42,162 bases of DNA from HGM11416 sp964532155 (lineage in GTDB: Bacteria; Bacillota; Clostridia; Christensenellales; Borkfalkiaceae), in NCBI GenBank assembly GCA_964532155.1, contig CAZHGN010000009.1, positions 1-42,162 of the forward strand, given 5' to 3'. Both the position numbers and the translations under genes were made by a program. This document shows positions 7,562-16,146 of this stretch, one piece after another; the stretch's first letter is position 1; every line of letters begins with the position of its first letter. Below the pieces are notes generated by a model. The model ran no database searches and was not told the origin of the DNA. It saw nothing but the letters and a program-made list of their open reading frames with translations.

Positions 7562-9238
7562 ATGAAAACCTTCAAAAAAATACTGCTCGCGGTTTTACTC
7601 GTTGCGCTGACGGCAACGGCGGGCGGATGCGAAATAATACGCGGACTTATTAGCCTATACGACGTGCCCGCATACTCGCAACGCGTTTACGTCGAGCCGG
7701 ATAAGGAAGAAATCAACAAAATACTCGAAGAAATCACTGCTTTATGTGCCGAAAACGGCAAAAAAAAGGACGTTACCGCCAAGCGCAACGCATTTTACAC
7801 GCACTATTATCAAGCGCTTACGTCAAGGCTGATTGCCGAACTCGAATACTATAAGAACGTAAACGACGACGGCGCAAGACAGCGCGCGCAAGATATAGAA
7901 AAGTATTTCAACGAGCTTAACAACTCGGCGATCGAAATGGAAAAAACCGTTTTGCGATCGCCATACGCTTCGATAATAACCGATACCGCCGGTCAAGAAT
8001 ACGCCGATTCCATTTTGAACCGCCCCACGAAAACGGACGAACTGCTTGAACTCGAAGCGCGCGAAAGCGAGCTCGAAAACGAATACGCCACGCTCTATTC
8101 GGGAAGCGCAACTCGCGACGACGAATTTAAAAACAACGCCGCAAGAATCTTCAAAGAGCTTATCGTAGTCAGAAATCAAATTGCCGCGCACAATAAAAAA
8201 GACGACGACGCGCCGTACGCCAACTACCCCGAATATGCCTATGCCGAAATTTACGGCCGCGATTACACGCCGATCGATGCCGCCGCTTTCCGCGAAAGCA
8301 TTGCCGAAAACCTTTATGACGTAGGCAAAAAACTCAACGAAACGTCGTCGACCTATATTACGAACGAGGCAAAAAAGGCAACCCTTTCCGAATACGCATT
8401 AAAAGAGCTGATGCCCGAGATTATTACTGCAACCGCGCCCGACATGCTCTCGCCTTGGAACTATATGATTTCCCTCGGTCTGTACGACTTTGCGGCGTCC
8501 TCTAACAAGCTCGACAGCAGCTTCGTCGTCGAATTTCAGCAATACGGCGACGGATTTATGTTCGTCAATCCGAACGGCAGGCTGCTTACCGATCTGAACA
8601 CGGTTATTCACGAATTCGGACATTACAATGCGATTTTCGCCGCGGATAGGAACAAGGAAAACTCTCAGCTTTACAGCTACGACCTTGCCGAAACACATTC
8701 GCAATGCTTCGAACTGATAACGCTGCCCGCCGTTCAAAGCGCGCTTAAGGCTCGCGAGCTCGACTACGTTTATTCGGCTTACGTTTGCAACACGCTCCTT
8801 CAAAGCGTTTGGTCTATGCTTTCCAATTCCATATTCGACGAGTTTGAATATATAGTCTACTCCGCAAACGAAACAGACCTTACGCGCGAGTTTTTTGAGA
8901 CTACGTTTTCCGACGTTTGGGATAAATATTGGGCAAATAAAACGTATGACTATTACGACATAACTCACCTTTACAGATCGCCGTCGTACTGCATAAGCTA
9001 TTCCGTTTCAATGGTTTTCTCGTCCGAAATATGGGCAACCGAAAACGCAGTCGAAAACTATCTCGAGGTCGTTTCTTATGGTCAAGGCAACTATATAGGC
9101 GACGTCGCCGAAGCGGTAGGACTTGCCAACCCCTTCTCGGCGGAAGCCGTAGCGCAAGTCGCAACGAAGTATAAAAACGAGATTACAAACGTGCTCGGAA
9201 TAACCTTTGATAACAACGGCGGAACTTTCGCGGCTTAA
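7562..9238 (+). CDS. Lipoprotein zinc metallopeptidase, M3-like
   Basis: The 558-residue product has a lipoprotein signal (TATAGGC, lipidated Cys near residue 23) and should act on the outer face of the membrane. Residues 50-290 are mostly helical and charged. The zinc site HEFGH (His350, Glu351, His354) is followed by DLAETHSQCFELI with the third ligand near Glu377. This fits the HExxH...ExxS layout of the M3 oligopeptidase (PepF) group. Typical PepF enzymes are cytoplasmic and around 600 residues, so an exported lipoprotein version is less usual. A GGGAGA site precedes the ATG, with a strong promoter upstream and a terminator downstream, so it is a single-gene unit. Peptide hydrolysis is inferred and the substrate is unknown. 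Confidence 0.82.
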   Translation: MKTFKKILLAVLLVALTATAGGCEIIRGLISLYDVPAYSQRVYVEPDKEEINKILEEITALCAENGKKKDVTAKRNAFYTHYYQALTSRLIAELEYYKNVNDDGARQRAQDIEKYFNELNNSAIEMEKTVLRSPYASIITDTAGQEYADSILNRPTKTDELLELEARESELENEYATLYSGSATRDDEFKNNAARIFKELIVVRNQIAAHNKKDDDAPYANYPEYAYAEIYGRDYTPIDAAAFRESIAENLYDVGKKLNETSSTYITNEAKKATLSEYALKELMPEIITATAPDMLSPWNYMISLGLYDFAASSNKLDSSFVVEFQQYGDGFMFVNPNGRLLTDLNTVIHEFGHYNAIFAADRNKENSQLYSYDLAETHSQCFELITLPAVQSALKARELDYVYSAYVCNTLLQSVWSMLSNSIFDEFEYIVYSANETDLTREFFETTFSDVWDKYWANKTYDYYDITHLYRSPSYCISYSVSMVFSSEIWATENAVENYLEVVSYGQGNYIGDVAEAVGLANPFSAEAVAQVATKYKNEITNVLGITFDNNGGTFAA

Positions 9239-9256
9239 ACTTTAATTGAAATTAAC

Positions 9257-9315
9257 AAAAAAGAGAGCCATCTTTTTTTCGGTCTAAACCGATGAAAAAT
9301 GCGCTCTCTTTTTTA
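9257..9315. terminator. Bidirectional terminator
   Basis: AAAGAGAGC (9260-9268) pairs with GCTCTCTTT (9303-9311), flanked by an A run on the left and a T run on the right. It serves the peptidase gene on the plus strand and may serve the DUF378 gene on the minus strand. Confidence 0.8.
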
Positions 9316-9426
9316 TTTTACCTAATCTTTTACGGTTACTCTTTTGCGGCATTTTCGCTTTTTGTCCGCGCGAATGCGATTTATTGAAGCGAACACACCG
9401 AACCGAGCCGCTTATTATTGCCGCCG

Positions 9427-9645
9427 TTATTCTCCGCTCATTTCAAGTCTTCCGCCCGAAATGCACGGCGAAATAATAAGCCAAATCCCGGCAAGCGCGA
9501 CGAGCGAATACACTACGACCGAACCGAGCGATCTTGCGCCGGCAAATACAAACCCGACAAGATTAAAACCGAGCAGCCCGAACAAACCCCAATTCAGCGC
9601 GCCTACTATTACGAGAACGTAAGCAATCACGTTTGCAATTTTCAT
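9427..9645 (-). CDS. DUF378 family small membrane protein
   Basis: A 72-residue protein with two hydrophobic segments. The first, VIAYVLVIVGALNWGLFGLL, carries the GALNWGL motif that defines the DUF378 (YuzA-like) family. The second is VVVYSLVALAGIWLI. It is probably an integral membrane protein of unknown function. The start is preceded by GCGGAGGTG at good spacing. The leader contains one dispersed repeat copy inside a hairpin, and no obvious partner gene lies beside it. Confidence 0.88.
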   Translation of the reverse strand: MKIANVIAYVLVIVGALNWGLFGLLGFNLVGFVFAGARSLGSVVVYSLVALAGIWLIISPCISGGRLEMSGE

Positions 9646-9702
9646 CTTTCACCTCCGCAAAAAAGTATACGCAAGTTAAAGCGTTTTATGCCAAAAATCG
9701 GG

Positions 9703-9717
9703 CTATAGGTCGATTAT
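9703..9717 (-). repeat. Dispersed 15-bp repeat, copy 3
   Basis: ATAATCGACCTATAG on the minus strand, in the 5' region of the DUF378 gene. It is part of an interrupted hairpin, ATGCC-AAA-AATCG (9689-9701) with CGATT-ATC-GGCAT (9711-9723), followed by Ts on the plus strand. Confidence 0.8.
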
Positions 9718-9740
9718 CGGCATTTTTTTGTAATATAAAC

Positions 9741-9760
9741 GGCGGGAGCAAGCCCCCGCC
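9741..9760. repeat. GC-rich palindromic (REP-like) hairpin
   Basis: GGCGGG and CCCGCC arms around a short loop, embedded in AT-rich sequence. Similar GC-rich palindromes are common as dispersed intergenic repeats in Clostridia, but only this copy occurs in the window. Confidence 0.45.
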
Positions 9761-9862
9761 CTACGAATTATAAAAACTTTTACGCAAAGCAACGTTTTGC
9801 TCGCGACATCGACCTTTTAGTTCCCTCCGTTATTTAAATACTAAAAAATTAAATCGTTATAA

Positions 9863-10612
9863 TTATTCGCGAGGATAATCGGCGAAGATGAACGATTTAT
9901 AAAACTCGCGTTCGGACGGGCGGCAACGCAACAGTTTGGTTGCGGCGGCGTAAGGCAAAAAGGCGAGAGCTGCGTTTTTGTCCGTATTTGTAGTTTTGCA
10001 GTATTTTTCTATATAGCGTTCGGCAAACATAGGATCGGCGCCGCACAGATAAATGTAGGTAGCCGCCACGTCGAAAAGAACGTTACCGCAAGACAAGTGC
10101 GCCCAATCGATTATATATTCGCCCTTTTCGGAAATAATCACGTTGGTCGGATTAAAATCGCCGTGGCAAAGTCCGCGCCTGCCCTTTTCGCGCAAGGCGC
10201 CGCCGCTCAACAGCCGACGAGTCGTTTTGTCGTCTATATCCGCGTGCTTTACGGAGTATACCGCTTTCTCTGCGGCATCCTGAAGCGAGTCGTCCTTATA
10301 AGAATGAATCTTGAGCTGAAGCGCCACGAAATCCGAATACAGTTCGTCCTTGCGGTCGGGCGACTCAGCCATAACTCTGTCGAGCGTTTTGCCGCGAACG
10401 TAGTCGGAAACGATACCCCACCCTTCGCCGGTCGGCACGATAGCGCGAATGGCGGGCACGTTAAGCCCTGTTTTGCGCGCCTTTTCCTGCCTTAGCGCCT
10501 CGTTTATCACGTCCTCGGCGGAATAGTCGCCGTCGAACGTTTTAATACACGAATCGCCGTCCCTATAGACGGTCTTGCTTGTTCTGACGGCAATAACTCT
10601 ATCGTAATTCAT
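9863..10612 (-). CDS. Phosphotransferase of the APH / choline kinase family
   Basis: A kinase-like fold protein of 249 residues. It has a nucleotide-binding N-lobe with SCIKTFDG, the catalytic loop LCHGDFNPTNVII (His150, Asp152, Asn157) and the metal-binding IIDW (Asp169). The family phosphorylates aminoglycosides, choline, sugars or related hydroxyl compounds. The sequence alone does not choose a substrate, and nothing nearby suggests drug resistance. I place the start at MNYDRV, because AAGGGG lies 6 bases upstream. A longer reading is possible but has no ribosome site. It is a single minus-strand gene with its own promoter. Confidence 0.85.
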   Translation of the reverse strand: MNYDRVIAVRTSKTVYRDGDSCIKTFDGDYSAEDVINEALRQEKARKTGLNVPAIRAIVPTGEGWGIVSDYVRGKTLDRVMAESPDRKDELYSDFVALQLKIHSYKDDSLQDAAEKAVYSVKHADIDDKTTRRLLSGGALREKGRRGLCHGDFNPTNVIISEKGEYIIDWAHLSCGNVLFDVAATYIYLCGADPMFAERYIEKYCKTTNTDKNAALAFLPYAAATKLLRCRPSEREFYKSFIFADYPRE

Positions 10613-10655
10613 ACATACCCCTTTTGCACGGCGCAACCGCGCCCCTTACTCACAC

Positions 10656-10684
10656 ATTTTAACACTAAACCTTCGAAATATCAA
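10656..10684 (-). promoter_or_regulatory. Promoter of the APH-family kinase gene
   Basis: On the minus strand, TTGATA (10679-10684), 17 bp and TAAAAT (10656-10661), about 45 bp before the start codon. Confidence 0.65.
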
Positions 10685-10844
10685 TCAAATATGCACGCTC
10701 GGCGCAAACACGTCTTTTCAAACACGGCTTTTTGAAAAACCTTTTACATATTACGCCGCATTACCTATTATTCCCAATGCTTTGTTTCCCCGACCTATAA
10801 AACGCCGAAATAACCCAAAATAGCCCTTAACAATAGCGTTTTCG

Positions 10845-10873
10845 TTGACAACTGCGGCAAAAGCGTTTATAAT
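10845..10873 (+). promoter_or_regulatory. Promoter of aspS
   Basis: A perfect consensus: TTGACA (10845-10850), 17 bp and TATAAT (10868-10873). The preceding 10685-10844 shows nothing recognisable. Confidence 0.85.
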
Positions 10874-10879
10874 TGTTTA

Positions 10880-11098
10880 AAAATGCGGAAAGCGGTAGAA
10901 CGATAACCCGAGCAACCGTTGCTATAAACAATCCAAATTTAAGCAACGCTGCACGCAAGCCCTAAAACAAGCAAGCCTTAAAGCAAGTCTTGCCGAAAAA
11001 CGGCAAGAACGCTATTCGCGGCGTGTTTTATGCGAGTTTGCCCCACCAAAGGTTGCGTTTTACAACGGACGATTACCGCCAAAACGCAAGGAGATATT
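10880..11098 (+). other. Long leader of aspS with hairpins
   Basis: About 220 nt of untranslated leader separate the promoter from aspS. It contains CGTTGCT and AGCAACG arms (about 10917-10955) and a second hairpin, CTTGCCG with CGGCAAG (about 10988-11007). Neither is followed by a T run. No T-box motif (TGGNACCGCG type) is visible, so regulation by uncharged tRNA is not supported. Confidence 0.4.
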
Positions 11099-12433
11099 AT
11101 GGAAAGAGTTTATATTTGCGACGTCGGCAAAAATCTCGACAAGCCGATTTTAATACAAGGCTTCGTCGAAAATTTCAGGGACAGAAAGGCTATGGCTTTT
11201 ATCGTTCTGAAAGATATAACGGGCAAGGTGCAAATTACCGTTGAAAAAGAAAAGCACCCCGATCTTGAGGACGCTTTGTCTAAAATCACGCTCGACTCGG
11301 TTATTTCGGTAGTCGGAACGGCGGTCGCAAGCGAATACGTAAAGATGGGCGGCATCGAGGTCTTCCCCGAAACCATCACGGTAGAATCGGTTGCGGACGC
11401 TTTACCCATCGCGCGCGAAGATATACCCGCTTCTAAGGGAAAAGCCGCTGTTGAAAAAAGCGCTATCGAGTCGAGAATGGACTACCGCTGGATCGACCTC
11501 AGAACGGAAAAAAATCAGCTTATTTTTAAAGTACAGACCGAGTTGGCACGCGCTCTGCGCGATTTCTTGCTCGAGCGTAACTTTATCGAGATACATACCC
11601 CAAAACTCATCGGAGCGGCAAGCGAAAGCGGCGCCGACGTCTTCGAGGTAAAATACTTCGACCGCTTGGCATATTTGGCGCAAAGCCCGCAGTTCTATAA
11701 GCAAATGGCTATGGCGAGCGGTTTTGAACGCATTTTTGAAGTCGGACCCGTGTTCCGTGCCGAAAAATCGTTCACGAGCAAGCACACCACCGAATTTACC
11801 GGCTTCGACTTGGAGTTCAGCTACGTTCAATCCTTCCGCGACGTAATGAAGATGGAAGAAGACCTTTTAACCTACGCCATTGAAAAAGTTGCCGAAAAAT
11901 ACGGCGATCAGATCGAGGCGCTGTTCGGATTAAAACTCGTCGTTCCCAAAAAGCCCTTCCCCGTGGTAACCCTTAAGGAGCTTTACGACGGACTCGAAAA
12001 GGACTTCGGTTACGTTCTTCCCGACGAAGAAAAGGGCGACCTTACGACCGAAGCCGAGCGTTTGAGCTTTGAATGGACGAAAAAACATTACGATCACGAA
12101 TTCTTATTCGTTACCGATTATTCAAGCGAGAAACGCGCCTTTTATCACATGCGCGACGAGCGCGGCGTTCCTCAAGGCTACGACCTTATTTGGCGCGGCG
12201 TGGAAATAACTACCGGCGCACAGCGTGAACACCGTTATGAAATACTGAAGAAACAAGCCGACGAAAAGGGTTTGGGCGAAGACGTTAAGTTCTACCTCGA
12301 ATTCTTTAAGTTCGGTTGCCCGCCCCACGGCGGTTTCGGTCTCGGCCTCGACAGACTGACGATGCTCATTTTCGGGCTCCATATAAACGAGGCAATGTTC
12401 CTCTTCAGAAGCCCCAAAAGACTTACTCCGTAA
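11099..12433 (+). CDS. aspS: Archaeal-type aspartate--tRNA(Asp/Asn) ligase
   Basis: This class II synthetase charges tRNA with aspartate. The 444-residue product is short, without the bacterial insertion domain, and so matches the archaeal/eukaryotic type. An OB-fold anticodon domain (residues 1-110, with ILIQGFVENFRD) is followed by the catalytic core. The core includes EIHTPKLIGAASESGADVF, LAQSPQFYKQMA, motif 2 FRAEKSFTSKHTTEF, GVEITTGAQREHRY and motif 3 GFGLGLDRLTM, and the protein ends FRSPKRLTP. The ITTGAQREHR segment favours AspRS over AsnRS. Such enzymes in Firmicutes are often non-discriminating and pair with GatCAB, but that cannot be read from the sequence. The ATG is chosen because AAGGAG lies just upstream. 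Confidence 0.9.
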   Translation: MERVYICDVGKNLDKPILIQGFVENFRDRKAMAFIVLKDITGKVQITVEKEKHPDLEDALSKITLDSVISVVGTAVASEYVKMGGIEVFPETITVESVADALPIAREDIPASKGKAAVEKSAIESRMDYRWIDLRTEKNQLIFKVQTELARALRDFLLERNFIEIHTPKLIGAASESGADVFEVKYFDRLAYLAQSPQFYKQMAMASGFERIFEVGPVFRAEKSFTSKHTTEFTGFDLEFSYVQSFRDVMKMEEDLLTYAIEKVAEKYGDQIEALFGLKLVVPKKPFPVVTLKELYDGLEKDFGYVLPDEEKGDLTTEAERLSFEWTKKHYDHEFLFVTDYSSEKRAFYHMRDERGVPQGYDLIWRGVEITTGAQREHRYEILKKQADEKGLGEDVKFYLEFFKFGCPPHGGFGLGLDRLTMLIFGLHINEAMFLFRSPKRLTP

Positions 12434-12455
12434 TTTAATAACTAACCTTGATTAT

Positions 12456-12496
12456 AAAAAGTCGGCTTTTCCATCAATAGAAAGGTCGACCTTTTT
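12456..12496 (+). terminator. Terminator of aspS
   Basis: AAAAAGTCG pairs imperfectly with CGACCTTTTT across the segment, ending in a T run about 25 bp after the stop codon. It includes the perfect palindrome AAAGGTCGACCTTT. Confidence 0.6.
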
Positions 12497-12577
12497 ATTT
12501 TCATTTAAGCTTGCACGACATAGTACGGCAAAACATTTGCTCCTTTAGCGGCTATTTTTCGCGCAACCTGCTTTAGT

Positions 12578-12607
12578 AAAAACGGCGTAGCGGTATTCGC
12601 TACGCCG
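12578..12607 (-). terminator. Terminator of the leucine-rich-repeat lipoprotein gene
   Basis: A perfect 10-bp stem, CGGCGTAGCG (12583-12592) with CGCTACGCCG (12598-12607), followed on the minus strand by TTTTT. Confidence 0.85.
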
Positions 12608-12643
12608 AAATGTTTTTAATTGTTAAAACGAGTTTAATAAGAC

Positions 12644-13834
12644 TTATTTAACGTTTCCTAAATCATCGATAACGCCCTTGTCGATGAGCTTTTCGCAGCA
12701 AGAGAACGCGTGCTTGCCGATAATAGTAGTATCGGTAGGAAAAACAACGGATTCCAAAGCAGTGCATTCGCTGAAGCAGTTGTCGCCAATCGACACAACG
12801 CTACTTACGTCAATACTCTTCAAAGAAGTGCAACCGTAGAAAGCCTTTTCCATATAAGTGGCGGCGGGGAATACGATATTAGCAAAACCGAGACCGAGTT
12901 TGGCGCATCCGCTGAACGCTTCTTGATATACGGTCTCAAGACCGGTAAGACCGGCAAGATTGAATTCGTAAAGAGAAGTGCAACCGGAGAATGCGGACTT
13001 ACCTATAACTTTAAGGTTTGCCGCCTGCGCGTTGTTGTCGCCGAAGACCACGTTGGTAAGAGAGGTGCAACCGGAGAACGCGTTTCCGCCGAGCTCTTTT
13101 ACGTTATAAAGAGTAACCGTTTTGAGCATAGTAACGCCTGCGAAAGCGTATGCGGGAAGCTCGCTTACATCGGCGTATTTCACCGTTACTTCGGTAAGAC
13201 CGGCAGGCAAATAGTAGGTTGCCGAACCGCTCGAATTATAATTAAGCGTGAGCGAAGTGCAACCGGAAACTTCGGTAGCCCCGAAAAGACTTGCAAAAGT
13301 CTTGTCGGCGTTATAAACACCGGTAGCCTGCGTGCCAACGAAAGGAATTTCCATCTTGGTTATGTTCGAGCAACCGGCAAAGCTTGCGGAACCGATCTTG
13401 GTAACCTTTTCGGTCATTTTTACGGTACCGATGAGCTTTTGGTTTGCGAAAGCGTCTTTATCGATCACGATTTCGTCGTAGTTTTCGAAGTTGTCGGTAA
13501 GTTTAATCTTGCCTGCTTCATCAAACTCGGCGCCGTCCGCTTCGTTATAAACGGCAAAATCGCCCTCGCCTATAACGAGATCTTCATACTTGGCAATACC
13601 GGATGCGATTTGGTTAAGAGTACCTTGAGCAACGTAAAAACCCTTAATGGTAAGAACGTTCTTATACTCTTTTTCCGTAGCGCCCTCGGCGGTCGTTTCG
13701 ACCTTTTCGGATTCGACCTCGAATGCGTAGCCGAACTGTTTATTCTTGTCGGCAGACTCTTCAGAGCAAGCGGTGAAAGCAAAAGCCGTTACCGCGGCAA
13801 GTGCGATTGCAAATATTTTCGTCAAAAATTTCAT
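12644..13834 (-). CDS. Leucine-rich-repeat (BspA-type) lipoprotein
   Basis: The 396-residue product has a lipoprotein signal (FTAC, lipidated Cys near residue 23) and a linker. From about residue 130 it carries tandem BspA-like LRR_5 repeats of the pattern IGxxAFxGCTSLxxVxx. Clear examples are IGSASFAGCSNITKMEIP, GNAFSGCTSLTNVVF, IGKSAFSGCTSLYEF and IGDNCFSECTALESVVFP. Such proteins usually display a binding solenoid at the cell surface. The ligand is unknown. There is no cell-wall anchor or C-terminal module, only a short LIDKGVIDDLGNVK tail. AGGAG precedes the ATG, and the gene has its own promoter and terminator. Confidence 0.9.
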   Translation of the reverse strand: MKFLTKIFAIALAAVTAFAFTACSEESADKNKQFGYAFEVESEKVETTAEGATEKEYKNVLTIKGFYVAQGTLNQIASGIAKYEDLVIGEGDFAVYNEADGAEFDEAGKIKLTDNFENYDEIVIDKDAFANQKLIGTVKMTEKVTKIGSASFAGCSNITKMEIPFVGTQATGVYNADKTFASLFGATEVSGCTSLTLNYNSSGSATYYLPAGLTEVTVKYADVSELPAYAFAGVTMLKTVTLYNVKELGGNAFSGCTSLTNVVFGDNNAQAANLKVIGKSAFSGCTSLYEFNLAGLTGLETVYQEAFSGCAKLGLGFANIVFPAATYMEKAFYGCTSLKSIDVSSVVSIGDNCFSECTALESVVFPTDTTIIGKHAFSCCEKLIDKGVIDDLGNVK

Positions 13835-13881
13835 GTGATTCTCCTAAAAAGGCATGAATGCAGTTTATCGTAACTTTGATT

Positions 13882-13910
13882 ATTTTAACAATTATAAAAT
13901 TATTTGTCAA
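13882..13910 (-). promoter_or_regulatory. Promoter of the LRR lipoprotein gene
   Basis: On the minus strand, TTGACA (13905-13910), 17 bp and TAAAAT (13882-13887). Confidence 0.75.
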
Positions 13911-14141
13911 TAGAAAAACGCCGTTTCGCGAAGATTTTATAATGTTGCGCGTATATACATGCGCGTAAAGCCCCGAAACGGACTTAAATTAAGCAAAACG
14001 CAAACAAAAACACGGCAAAAAACGCTCGTCACCAAAACCACACGATATACTTTTGCTCGTATCCCCAATAAAAATCGGGGTGCGGTTTGCCTTAAAACTA
14101 CTTTAAAACAGCCTTTAACGTTAGCCGTTTTTTTAAAACGC
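13911..14141. other. Intergenic region without a gene
   Basis: It separates two divergent promoters. A small hairpin, CCCC with GGGG around 14064-14081, is present. The frames here have no ribosome site or family resemblance. Confidence 0.4.
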
Positions 14142-14169
14142 TTGACAACGCGCGCTTCAGAGGTATAAA
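14142..14169 (+). promoter_or_regulatory. Promoter of the two-component operon
   Basis: TTGACA (14142-14147), a 16-bp spacer and TATAAA (14164-14169). The implied leader is about 230 nt, unusually long for a response-regulator gene. Confidence 0.6.
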
Positions 14170-14173
14170 ATCG

Positions 14174-14306
14174 TATCGGTGAAAAGTAGAAACGATCGCC
14201 GCCTTGCACTACTCTATATTTTACCGATTTTTAACCGCAAAGAGATATAATAGTATAATAGCGAGGCTATCTTTTGCGCCAAAGCGTCGTTTATAAATCG
14301 CAAAAG
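14174..14306 (+). promoter_or_regulatory. Structured leader of the two-component operon
   Basis: Just after the promoter, ATCGGT pairs with ACCGAT (end near 14229), with an inner GTAG/CTAC pairing and then TTTTT, a terminator-like arrangement. Further on there is a perfect 8-bp hairpin, CTTTTGCG (14271-14278) with CGCAAAAG (14299-14306). This could be attenuation or simply chance structure in AT-rich sequence. Confidence 0.35.
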
Positions 14307-14355
14307 CTCAAAAAATACCGATTAATAAAGCGGTAAAAAACAAACGAAAGTGTCG

Positions 14356-14370
14356 ATAATCGACTTATAG
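14356..14370 (+). repeat. Dispersed 15-bp repeat, copy 4
   Basis: ATAATCGACTTATAG, 37 bp before the response-regulator ATG. Here the extended left side gives the odd palindrome GTCGAT-A-ATCGAC. Confidence 0.8.
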
Positions 14371-14406
14371 CGCAATTTTTAACTATTGAACGAGATAGGA
14401 GGAAAC

Positions 14407-15087
14407 ATGTATAACATACTATTGGTTGACGACGAAGCCAACATATTAAAGCTTATGGAAATATGGCTGAAACGCGCCGGGTTCGGTGTAGTTACGGCGA
14501 TGAACGGCGAAGAAGCTTTGGCAAAATTGAAAAAAGAAGATATAGACCTAATCGTAGCCGACGTTATGATGCCGGTCATGGACGGATTTACGCTCGTCGA
14601 AACGCTCAGAGCCGAAGGTAAGACCATACCCGTAATTTTGGCGACGGCAAAGGAAAGCATCGAGGACAAGAAAGAAGGCTTTAACTGCGGCGCAGACGAT
14701 TATATGGTCAAGCCGATAGACCACGAAGAACTCGTTTTGCGCATAAACGCCGTGATCAAGCGCGCCGACATTCGCAAAGAGAAAAAAATCGTCGTCGGTT
14801 CGTGTACGGTCGACTATCAATCGCTTTCGGTTTATAACGAAGAGGGCAAACGCGAGATTCTATCCAAAAAAGAGTTCCTTATTTTGTATAAACTGCTCAC
14901 CTATCCCGAGCGCGTGTTTACCAAAAACCAGCTTATGGACGAATTTTGGGGTGCGGAAAGCGACAGTTTCCCCGATACCGTCAAGGTTCACATCAATCGC
15001 ATACGCAATAAGATAGCCGCTTTCCCCGAAATCGATATCGCCACCGTGCGCGGTTTCGGTTATAGAGGAATTAAAAATGAAAAATAA
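14407..15087 (+). CDS. OmpR/PhoB-type response regulator
   Basis: A 226-residue transcription factor of a two-component system. The receiver domain (residues 1-115) has the acidic pair DD at 8-9, the phospho-acceptor Asp52 in LIVADVMMPVMDGF, the T/S switch in ILATAKES, and Lys102 in MVKPID. The C-terminal winged helix (about residues 130-226) has KEFLILYKLLTYPERVFTKNQL, VKVHINRIRNKI and VRGFGYRG. I start it at the ATG at 14407, where AGGAGG is correctly spaced. A TTG seven codons earlier would put the ribosome site inside the gene. It overlaps the kinase gene by 11 bp, so the two are co-translated partners. Target genes are unknown. Confidence 0.95.
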   Translation: MYNILLVDDEANILKLMEIWLKRAGFGVVTAMNGEEALAKLKKEDIDLIVADVMMPVMDGFTLVETLRAEGKTIPVILATAKESIEDKKEGFNCGADDYMVKPIDHEELVLRINAVIKRADIRKEKKIVVGSCTVDYQSLSVYNEEGKREILSKKEFLILYKLLTYPERVFTKNQLMDEFWGAESDSFPDTVKVHINRIRNKIAAFPEIDIATVRGFGYRGIKNEK

Positions 15088-16141
15088 TCGCGGGTACAAG
15101 CCGTCGTCCTCTTTCACCTTTCGAATAATACTTCTCGTATTCTTCAGTTTGCTCCTTTCGGCGCTGTTCACCGTCGTAACAATGCTCATCGTGCGGTGGT
15201 CGGGCTTGCGCATTCCGTCGGCTAACATTACGCTTACGATAATATCGGCGTTCATACTCGCTTGCATTGTGGGAACGCTTAGCGCAACCGTCTTATCCAA
15301 ACACCTTTCGCGAGAACACGAACAATTCAGCCGCGCAATAACCGAGGTCGCAAACGGCAACTTCGACGTGCTGTTTCCCGATTCGCCCGACCGCTTTTAC
15401 GGACAGATCGGCGCCGAGCTCAATAAAATGGTTAAGGATTTAAAGAGCGTAAACGTTATGCGCAACGACTTCGTTTCCAACTTCTCGCACGAACTAAAAA
15501 CGCCCATAACGAGCATTAACGGCTTTGCCGAACTGCTGATGGGCGACGTGAACGACGAGGAACGCAAAGAGTACGCTCAAATTATATACGCGGAAAGCGC
15601 AAGGCTCTTAACGCTTGCAAAAAACACACTGCTTCTCAGTAAACTCGAAGGGCGCGGCGTATGCGATAAGCGCGCTTTCGCGCTCGACGAATTGGTGGAA
15701 AACTGCCTCGTTCTTTTCACGAACGACCTCGAAAAAAAGAAAATCAATTTCTCGTGCGATCTGCAAAATATACCGTATTTTTGGGATGACTCGCTTTTAG
15801 GACAAGCGATTATCAACCTCGTTTCCAACGCCATTAAATACACGAACGAGGGCGGCAATATACGCGTCGAGCTGATAAAAGACGACGACCTTATACATTT
15901 TATCGTAAAGGACGACGGTTGCGGCATGGACGAAAAAACTTTGGAACGCATATTCGAAAGATACTACCAAGGCGACAGCTCGCATAAAACGGAAGGCAAC
16001 GGCTTGGGGCTTGCAATAGTCAAAAAAATAGCATTCCTCTGCGGTGGCTCCGTAAAGGCGGAAAGCGTTTACGGCAAAGGTTCGGTCTTCACGCTGACGT
16101 TACCCGTCAAAAAACCTCCACTTTCTCCCTCAATAAAATAA
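15077..16141 (+). CDS. Membrane sensor histidine kinase
   Basis: The partner kinase of the preceding regulator, 354 residues. Two membrane helices (about residues 17-40 and 52-75) leave only about ten residues outside, so it probably senses the membrane itself, a membrane partner or an internal signal. A HAMP-like linker follows. The H-box VSNFSHELKTPITSI carries the phospho-acceptor His138. The ATPase domain has the N-box NLVSNAIKY, G1 VKDDGCGM, the F-box IFERYYQ and G2 GNGLGLAIVKKI. The short-loop layout resembles intramembrane-sensing kinases of Firmicutes, which often answer cell-envelope stress, but no transporter lies beside it. AGAGGA precedes the start inside the regulator gene. Confidence 0.95.
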   Translation: MKNNRGYKPSSSFTFRIILLVFFSLLLSALFTVVTMLIVRWSGLRIPSANITLTIISAFILACIVGTLSATVLSKHLSREHEQFSRAITEVANGNFDVLFPDSPDRFYGQIGAELNKMVKDLKSVNVMRNDFVSNFSHELKTPITSINGFAELLMGDVNDEERKEYAQIIYAESARLLTLAKNTLLLSKLEGRGVCDKRAFALDELVENCLVLFTNDLEKKKINFSCDLQNIPYFWDDSLLGQAIINLVSNAIKYTNEGGNIRVELIKDDDLIHFIVKDDGCGMDEKTLERIFERYYQGDSSHKTEGNGLGLAIVKKIAFLCGGSVKAESVYGKGSVFTLTLPVKKPPLSPSIK

Positions 16142-16146
16142 CGTTT

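Noticed and set aside
10880..11098. T-box riboswitch before aspS
   Set aside because: No TGGNACCGCG-type antiterminator sequence or terminator with T run was found.
12710..13873. 387-codon open frame on the plus strand
   Set aside because: Antisense to the LRR lipoprotein gene, which has a signal peptide, repeats, promoter and terminator. The repeats themselves keep the opposite frame open.
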